DNA of 9,966 bases from JAYRWN01 sp041917975 (GTDB taxonomy: Bacteria > Bacteroidota > Bacteroidia > Chitinophagales > Saprospiraceae), in assembly GCA_041917975.1 (NCBI GenBank), contig JAYRWN010000262.1:1-9966 (forward strand), read 5' to 3'. The position numbers and the translations under genes were made by a program. The notes beneath the pieces were generated by a model. It searched no databases. It worked only from the letters and a program-made list of their open reading frames with translations, and was not told the DNA's origin. Positions 6,012 to 9,966 of this stretch are shown in pieces (positions within the stretch are counted from its first letter, which is position 1; each line of letters opens with the position of its first letter).

Positions 6012-9000
6012 ATGTATAATAAAATATTTATAATTGTTTTCATAGGGCTGGTGGGTGTCCCAGGGTTGAGCCAAGACCATTGGCCGGTGGATTACCGGGT
6101 GGATGTGTTGGTGCGTCGTATGCCGGCGGGTAATCAGGCGGAGCTGACCCGGATGATGGAAAGCCTGGAAGCCTGGGGTGAGCCGGCCTGGAATGAACTG
6201 CTGCGCGGGTACACCACCGACTCCAACCGATACGCTTATGCCATAGAATCTTTTTCGCGTTATGCCTCGATGGCAGACCTGAAACCCGCGGCTTACTGGA
6301 TGGAAGAAGCCATGTTGCAACGCATCATTAATACACCGGAGGAGTCGGCAGGATTCTGGTGGCAGCAATTGGCTTACACCGGAGGAAAAACTACCCTGGA
6401 TAGTCTCATGGCCTGGCAAAACGGAGCTCAACACCAAGCTTACTTGTGGCCGTTAGCGGTGACTCTGGTGCAAAAACTAAACGTCAATCAATGTCCCGGA
6501 CTAAAACTGGAATCACCCGCATTGGCCGGAAAGTTAAAACTGGCCGCGGAGATCAAACTCACTCCCACACAATTGCAGGCCTTAAGGGCTTTGGTGAGAA
6601 ACGGGGATAAATCCATCCGCCCAGCCGCCAAAATGGCTTTGGCCCGGCAAGGACGCAGTGAAGACCTGACTTTTTTTTCGGCGGACCTCCTGCAGGGCCA
6701 GGCTCGCTGGCCGCTGGTTTTTATGCAACACCTCGATGCCACCTCCGCTAAAACTATCCTGATCAATCTGACCACCCAGCTTTTGCGGAGCACCTCCTCC
6801 ACCGCCGATAAAATTCAGGCCCTGACTATTTTGGCTCAAAAGCTGGAACAAGACGCCTTGCCTCTGTTGACCAAGGCCAATAGTAATAAAACGGTGGACC
6901 TGGCTGCCCTGTTGACCATCGCCCAGTCGATACCGGGCCGAAAATCCCAAGACGTGTGGCTGGCTTTTTTTGACCGGGCAAAGGCAGCCGATCAGGCAGC
7001 TATTTTCAGTGCCCTTGGACAAGGCCCTCGAGATGCCCAGACGGTACGGGCCATAAAAGACCGCTTAAAAGCCACGTTATCTCCTGCCGTGCAGGTGGCC
7101 GGGTGGCAAGCCTGGGCTAAGCTATCCGGGCCGGAGTGTGCCCAAGAGATCCTCCACCGGCTGTTAGCAGCTGGTCCAGACAACCCTGAGGTTCAGGCTA
7201 CATGGGAACAAATCCTTGAACGAGATGCGGATGAACGGGTGCTTGACGATTGGTTTAAACATTGGACCAACCTGTCACCGGCAGCCAAAACCATAGGTAT
7301 GCGTTTATTGGCCCGGCGGCCATTGGCTGCTCAGGCCGATTTGGTCTGGGCCACCATCAATCAACCGGCTTCTCCGCTGGTGGATGAAGCCTGGCAAGCC
7401 TATCCCGCCCTGGTGCAACCCAGGCAGGTCCCGGCTTTAGTGGCCTGGATGAAATCATTGCCTGAACGCAGGTCTTTGCTACAAGCTGCCCTGCAAAACG
7501 TCGCTCTTCCGGATGGTCAAAAATTGGCACTGATTGCCTCTGCCCTGCAGGATGGACAACCGGCCTTACATTTTATGCCGGTATTGCAGAAGATCGGCAA
7601 CTATTCTTCCGGCGTTATGTTGATGTCACTTGCGCCGGTCGAGCATTTGGACACGTTGGCTATGGCCTTGGCTGGCTGGTCCGATCTGCGCACCACGCCG
7701 TTGGTGCAGCAGGTCTATGGGCGAATCGCCGAATCAAATAAAACTGCGATATGGAGCACCTGGCTGCGCTCTTTGGCCCGAATGGAGGCACCAGCCGATG
7801 AAAAACGGCTGCGGCTTGAATCCTGGCTACCTTTATTGACCGACGCCTCATCCTTAGGTCAGGCTTTGATGGCGTTGGGCCATTTAAAAACTTACGCTGG
7901 ATTGTGGACCATCGCTGCCTACCTGGATCATCCGCAAGTGAAAAGTGAAGCGGCTCAGGCGGTGGTGCGCAACATTTTACCCGGTGGCGATGCTTCCGGC
8001 GGGTTATATGGAGCCACGGTATCCATCTGCCTGGAAAAAGCCATTTCCCAGCTTCCGACATCCCAGTCAGGGCTGACCAACCAAGCAAAAGATTACCTGC
8101 AAAACATGCCGGTTAAAGTGGAGCAATATGAGCGTTTATTTAACGGTCGTGATTTGACCGGGTGGCAGGGTCTGGCCGCCGAACCTCTCCAGCGCATGCG
8201 GATGCGCGCCGATAGTCTGGCCCTGAAACAAAAACAAGCGAATGAAAGTATAAAGCACAACTGGCGCGTCCAGGACGGGATGATCATCTTTAGCGGACAT
8301 GGGAATAACTTACAAACCGTAAAAATGTACGCCGACTTTGAATTGCTGGTAGACTGGCGGATCACCAAGGATGGGGACAGCGGTATTTACCTCCGCGGAT
8401 CACCCCAGGTGCAAATCTGGGACACTGCACGCGTGGATGCAGGCGCCCAGGTAGGCTCCGGAGGTCTGTACAACAACCAGAAAAATCCCGCCAAACCCCT
8501 GATGGTAGCTGACCACGCGGTGGGGGAGTGGAATACCTTCAAGATCCGTATGCTGGGTGAACAGGTATGGGTATGGTTAAACGGCGTACTGGTGACGGAT
8601 GGAGTGACGCTGGAGAATTATTGGGACCGCCAGATGCCCATTTTTCCTTCCGGGTTTATTGAACTCCAGGCCCATGGCACCGATTTGGCGTTTAAAAACC
8701 TCTATATCAAAGAACTCACCCGGGCTAACCATGATCTGACCGGCCAGGAAGAAGCGGATGATTTTGAGTCGTTGTTTAATGGCCGTGACCTGGAGGATTG
8801 GATCGGTAATAAAGTGGATTATACCGTAGACCAGGGCACCATCCTGGTCAAACCACAGGGTGGTGGAGCGGGTAATTTATACACCAAAGAACAGTACAGT
8901 GATTTTGTGTTCCGTTTTGAGTTTCAGCTCACCCCCGGGGCGAATAACGGCATCGGCATCCGCGCACCGTTGAGTGGTGATGCCGCTTATCAGGCGATGG

Positions 9001-9335
9001 AAATTCAGGTCCTGGACAATGAGCACGAGATCTATAAAAACCTGCGCCCCTACCAATACCACGGCTCCGTATATGGGATCATGCCGGCTAAACGCGGGGC
9101 ATTAAAAGCCACCGGAGCATGGAACGAAGAAGAAATCTATGTCCGGGGGTCTTACATCCGGGTCACCCTGAATGGGGTGGTGATCACTGAGGGGGATTTC
9201 CGGGCTGCGGTTCAACCTCATGGCGCCATGGACCATCAGCAGCACTCCGGCCTGGACCGCAAGCAAGGGTATATCGGGTTTTTAGGACATGGGGACGAGT
9301 TGCGCTTCAGAAATATCCGGGTGAAACGATTGTAG
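6012..9335 (+). CDS. Secreted HEAT-like repeat protein with two tandem DUF1080 (3-keto-disaccharide hydrolase fold) domains
   Basis: The 1107-residue protein has a signal peptide (hydrophobic core about residues 4-18, likely cleaved near Gln21). Residues about 25-695 are almost wholly helical, with HEAT-like repeats (for example RPAAKMALARQGRSEDL near 202-218). The first DUF1080 domain covers about 700-911: FNGRDLTGW from 710, a charged helical insert, DSGIYLRG at 789-796, QIWD at 801-804, and GSGGLYNNQKNP. The second covers about 918-1107: FNGRDLEDW from 922, NNGIGIRAP at 978-986 and EIQVLDNE at 997-1004. DUF1080 members with known activity cleave 3-keto-glycosides made by Gfo/Idh/MocA enzymes, which matches the gene just upstream. 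The two domains differ clearly in sequence, so one may cleave and the other bind sugar, but this is inference. The helical part may be a scaffold. No T9SS tail is visible. No clear RBS precedes the ATG. Confidence 0.92.
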   Translation: MYNKIFIIVFIGLVGVPGLSQDHWPVDYRVDVLVRRMPAGNQAELTRMMESLEAWGEPAWNELLRGYTTDSNRYAYAIESFSRYASMADLKPAAYWMEEAMLQRIINTPEESAGFWWQQLAYTGGKTTLDSLMAWQNGAQHQAYLWPLAVTLVQKLNVNQCPGLKLESPALAGKLKLAAEIKLTPTQLQALRALVRNGDKSIRPAAKMALARQGRSEDLTFFSADLLQGQARWPLVFMQHLDATSAKTILINLTTQLLRSTSSTADKIQALTILAQKLEQDALPLLTKANSNKTVDLAALLTIAQSIPGRKSQDVWLAFFDRAKAADQAAIFSALGQGPRDAQTVRAIKDRLKATLSPAVQVAGWQAWAKLSGPECAQEILHRLLAAGPDNPEVQATWEQILERDADERVLDDWFKHWTNLSPAAKTIGMRLLARRPLAAQADLVWATINQPASPLVDEAWQAYPALVQPRQVPALVAWMKSLPERRSLLQAALQNVALPDGQKLALIASALQDGQPALHFMPVLQKIGNYSSGVMLMSLAPVEHLDTLAMALAGWSDLRTTPLVQQVYGRIAESNKTAIWSTWLRSLARMEAPADEKRLRLESWLPLLTDASSLGQALMALGHLKTYAGLWTIAAYLDHPQVKSEAAQAVVRNILPGGDASGGLYGATVSICLEKAISQLPTSQSGLTNQAKDYLQNMPVKVEQYERLFNGRDLTGWQGLAAEPLQRMRMRADSLALKQKQANESIKHNWRVQDGMIIFSGHGNNLQTVKMYADFELLVDWRITKDGDSGIYLRGSPQVQIWDTARVDAGAQVGSGGLYNNQKNPAKPLMVADHAVGEWNTFKIRMLGEQVWVWLNGVLVTDGVTLENYWDRQMPIFPSGFIELQAHGTDLAFKNLYIKELTRANHDLTGQEEADDFESLFNGRDLEDWIGNKVDYTVDQGTILVKPQGGGAGNLYTKEQYSDFVFRFEFQLTPGANNGIGIRAPLSGDAAYQAMEIQVLDNEHEIYKNLRPYQYHGSVYGIMPAKRGALKATGAWNEEEIYVRGSYIRVTLNGVVITEGDFRAAVQPHGAMDHQQHSGLDRKQGYIGFLGHGDELRFRNIRVKRL

Positions 9336-9384
9336 TGGAATTAGGAATGTGGAATTAGGAATGTGGAATTAGGAATTAAGAATT
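9336..9384. repeat. 7-bp-period (14-bp higher-order) array starting directly after a stop codon
   Basis: Directly after the TAG at 9333-9335 come tggaatt aggaatg (9336-9349), an exact second copy (9350-9363), tggaatt aggaatt (9364-9377) and aagaatt (9378-9384). Weaker units ttggagg and tggaaac follow to 9398. The heptamer consensus is roughly nGGAATk, arranged as alternating pairs that give a 14-bp repeat. The core differs from that of the 5875-5987 array, but the period and the position at a gene end are the same. Confidence 0.85.
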
Positions 9385-9398
9385 TTGGAGGTGGAAAC

Positions 9399-9909
9399 TA
9401 ATGAGCCCTGGAAGGAGGAATAAGTGAAACCCCTTGATTAACCGCAGGGTGCTAATCCCATCCTGCATTCCTCCGGTTTATACTAAACATTTCACCAAAA
9501 TGACATTGTTAGTGATTTACCGCTCACCCATCGGCTAAAAGATGCTGAAATAAGCACCCATGATCATCGAATCACTGATGACTGACATGCAAAACGCAGG
9601 AGTTAATTTTATCAACAGGATACATGAGAAATTAAAAAAGTAATGAGGAGTGATTATTTTTCGTCTTTTCTCTTGAGATGGTCCAGAATTAATTAATCTA
9701 AATAACCTTTTAGTAAAACCTAGCCCTGAAAGGGTAGTATAACGGTAAGGCTTAGAGCTACAACTTACATAATTAAAATACTTAGGATGTATGGAAGTTA
9801 TTTATTTCTTGTTAATCACTTTAATAGTGTGCATTTCAGTATGTCGCATATTAAAAAAAGTAATATATTTGAGGTACAACCTGAACTTACAAATTTATAA
9901 ACATTAATT
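9399..9909. other. Intergenic region with no convincing gene
   Basis: About 510 bases separate the last array from the partial gene at the right edge. The left part is mixed in composition and holds a set of inverted repeats (entered separately). The right part, from about 9650, is AT-rich. A phrase like a tRNA D-arm (agtataacggtaaggc, 9736-9751) occurs without acceptor or T arms. I see no promoter that I can place with confidence. Confidence 0.6.
9414..9495. other. Cluster of interlocking inverted repeats, possible structured RNA or 3' end element
   Basis: Perfect arms ggaggaat (9414-9421) and attcctcc (9467-9474) enclose a second stem gcagg/cctgc (9444-9448 with 9462-9466) whose 3' arm touches the outer one, so the two could stack. 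A hairpin gttta-tac-taaac (9476-9488) follows at once. Within the outer loop, gtgaaa (9424-9429) matches tttcac (9490-9495) and aaacc (9427-9431) matches ggttt (9475-9479). Either pairing would cross the outer stem and make a pseudoknot. There is no T-run, so it is not a simple terminator. Each single pairing could be chance. Confidence 0.35.
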
Positions 9910-9966
9910 ATGGACAAGGCTGAATTTATGAAAATGGTCAGCCAACACTGGGATGATGTAGAGCGA
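9910..9966 (+). CDS. Start of an unidentified protein cut by the window edge
   Basis: An ATG at 9910 opens a frame that runs to the window end and gives 19 residues, MDKAEFMKMVSQHWDDVER. The N-terminus is hydrophilic with no signal peptide, so a cytoplasmic protein is expected. The start resembles short N-terminal segments (M-K/D-K-x-x-F-M-x-x-x-x-x-H/Y-x-D/E) that I associate with some transposase-linked ORFs, but 19 residues are too few to assign a family. In-frame ATGs also occur at 9928 and 9934. The AT-rich upstream sequence is compatible with a promoter, but I see no clear RBS. Confidence 0.5.
   Translation, partial: MDKAEFMKMVSQHWDDVER

Noticed and set aside
6488..8368. Several 60-146 codon ORFs within the HEAT/DUF1080 gene
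   Set aside because: All overlap a single intact 1107-codon gene with recognisable domains, and none shows a domain or start signal of its own.
9722..9795. tRNA gene suggested by a D-arm-like phrase (agtataacggtaaggc)
   Set aside because: The D-stem bases do not pair well, no anticodon stem forms at the right distance, and there is no T-arm (no GTTCGA-like segment) or matching acceptor stem. At most it is a tRNA fragment.

Overview
The window looks like a chromosome segment from a Bacteroidota bacterium. A Saprospiria-like lineage is my guess, but it cannot be fixed from sequence alone. The supporting signs are a secreted protein with a type IX secretion C-terminal tail (2406-3473), a Bacteroidota-style M61 peptidase with a PDZ domain (295-2070, minus), starts without clear Shine-Dalgarno sequences, and a Tat-exported Gfo/Idh/MocA oxidoreductase beside a DUF1080 (3-keto-disaccharide hydrolase fold) protein.

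Layout: (1) The 3' end of an unidentified plus-strand gene (to 134) converges on the M61 peptidase gene (295-2070, minus). The gap between them is almost wholly an 8-bp-period array. (2) A 335-bp divergent gap (2071-2405) holds a second 8-bp array and leads into the T9SS cargo gene (2406-3473). (3) A strongly AT-rich stretch of about 1.1 kb (3474-4620) has no convincing complete gene. It holds a possible terminator, a group of small hairpins, a REP-like palindrome and, at its right end, a GC-richer patch with a protein-like minus-strand reading. (4) A two-gene sugar-oxidation locus follows: the Gfo/Idh/MocA oxidoreductase (4621-5880) and a 1107-residue secreted protein with a long HEAT-like helical region and two tandem DUF1080 domains (6012-9335). 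A 7-bp-period array separates them. (5) A third array follows the second gene's stop codon, then about 0.5 kb without genes, then the first 19 codons of another gene (9910 onward).

How the genes work together: the oxidoreductase and the DUF1080 protein fit the oxidation-then-cleavage scheme for glycosides. A Gfo/Idh/MocA enzyme would oxidise a sugar C3 hydroxyl and the DUF1080 domains would cleave the 3-keto-glycoside. Both have export signals, so the chemistry would be periplasmic or at the cell surface. M61 and the T9SS cargo protein have no visible functional link to this pair.

The most unusual signal is not a gene. Four short-period degenerate tandem arrays (two of period 8, two of period 7) lie in the gaps. 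Three of them start at or within a few bases of a stop codon, and the 7-bp arrays have a different core at each locus. This looks like a family of gene-end microrepeat arrays and is the best candidate here for something undescribed.
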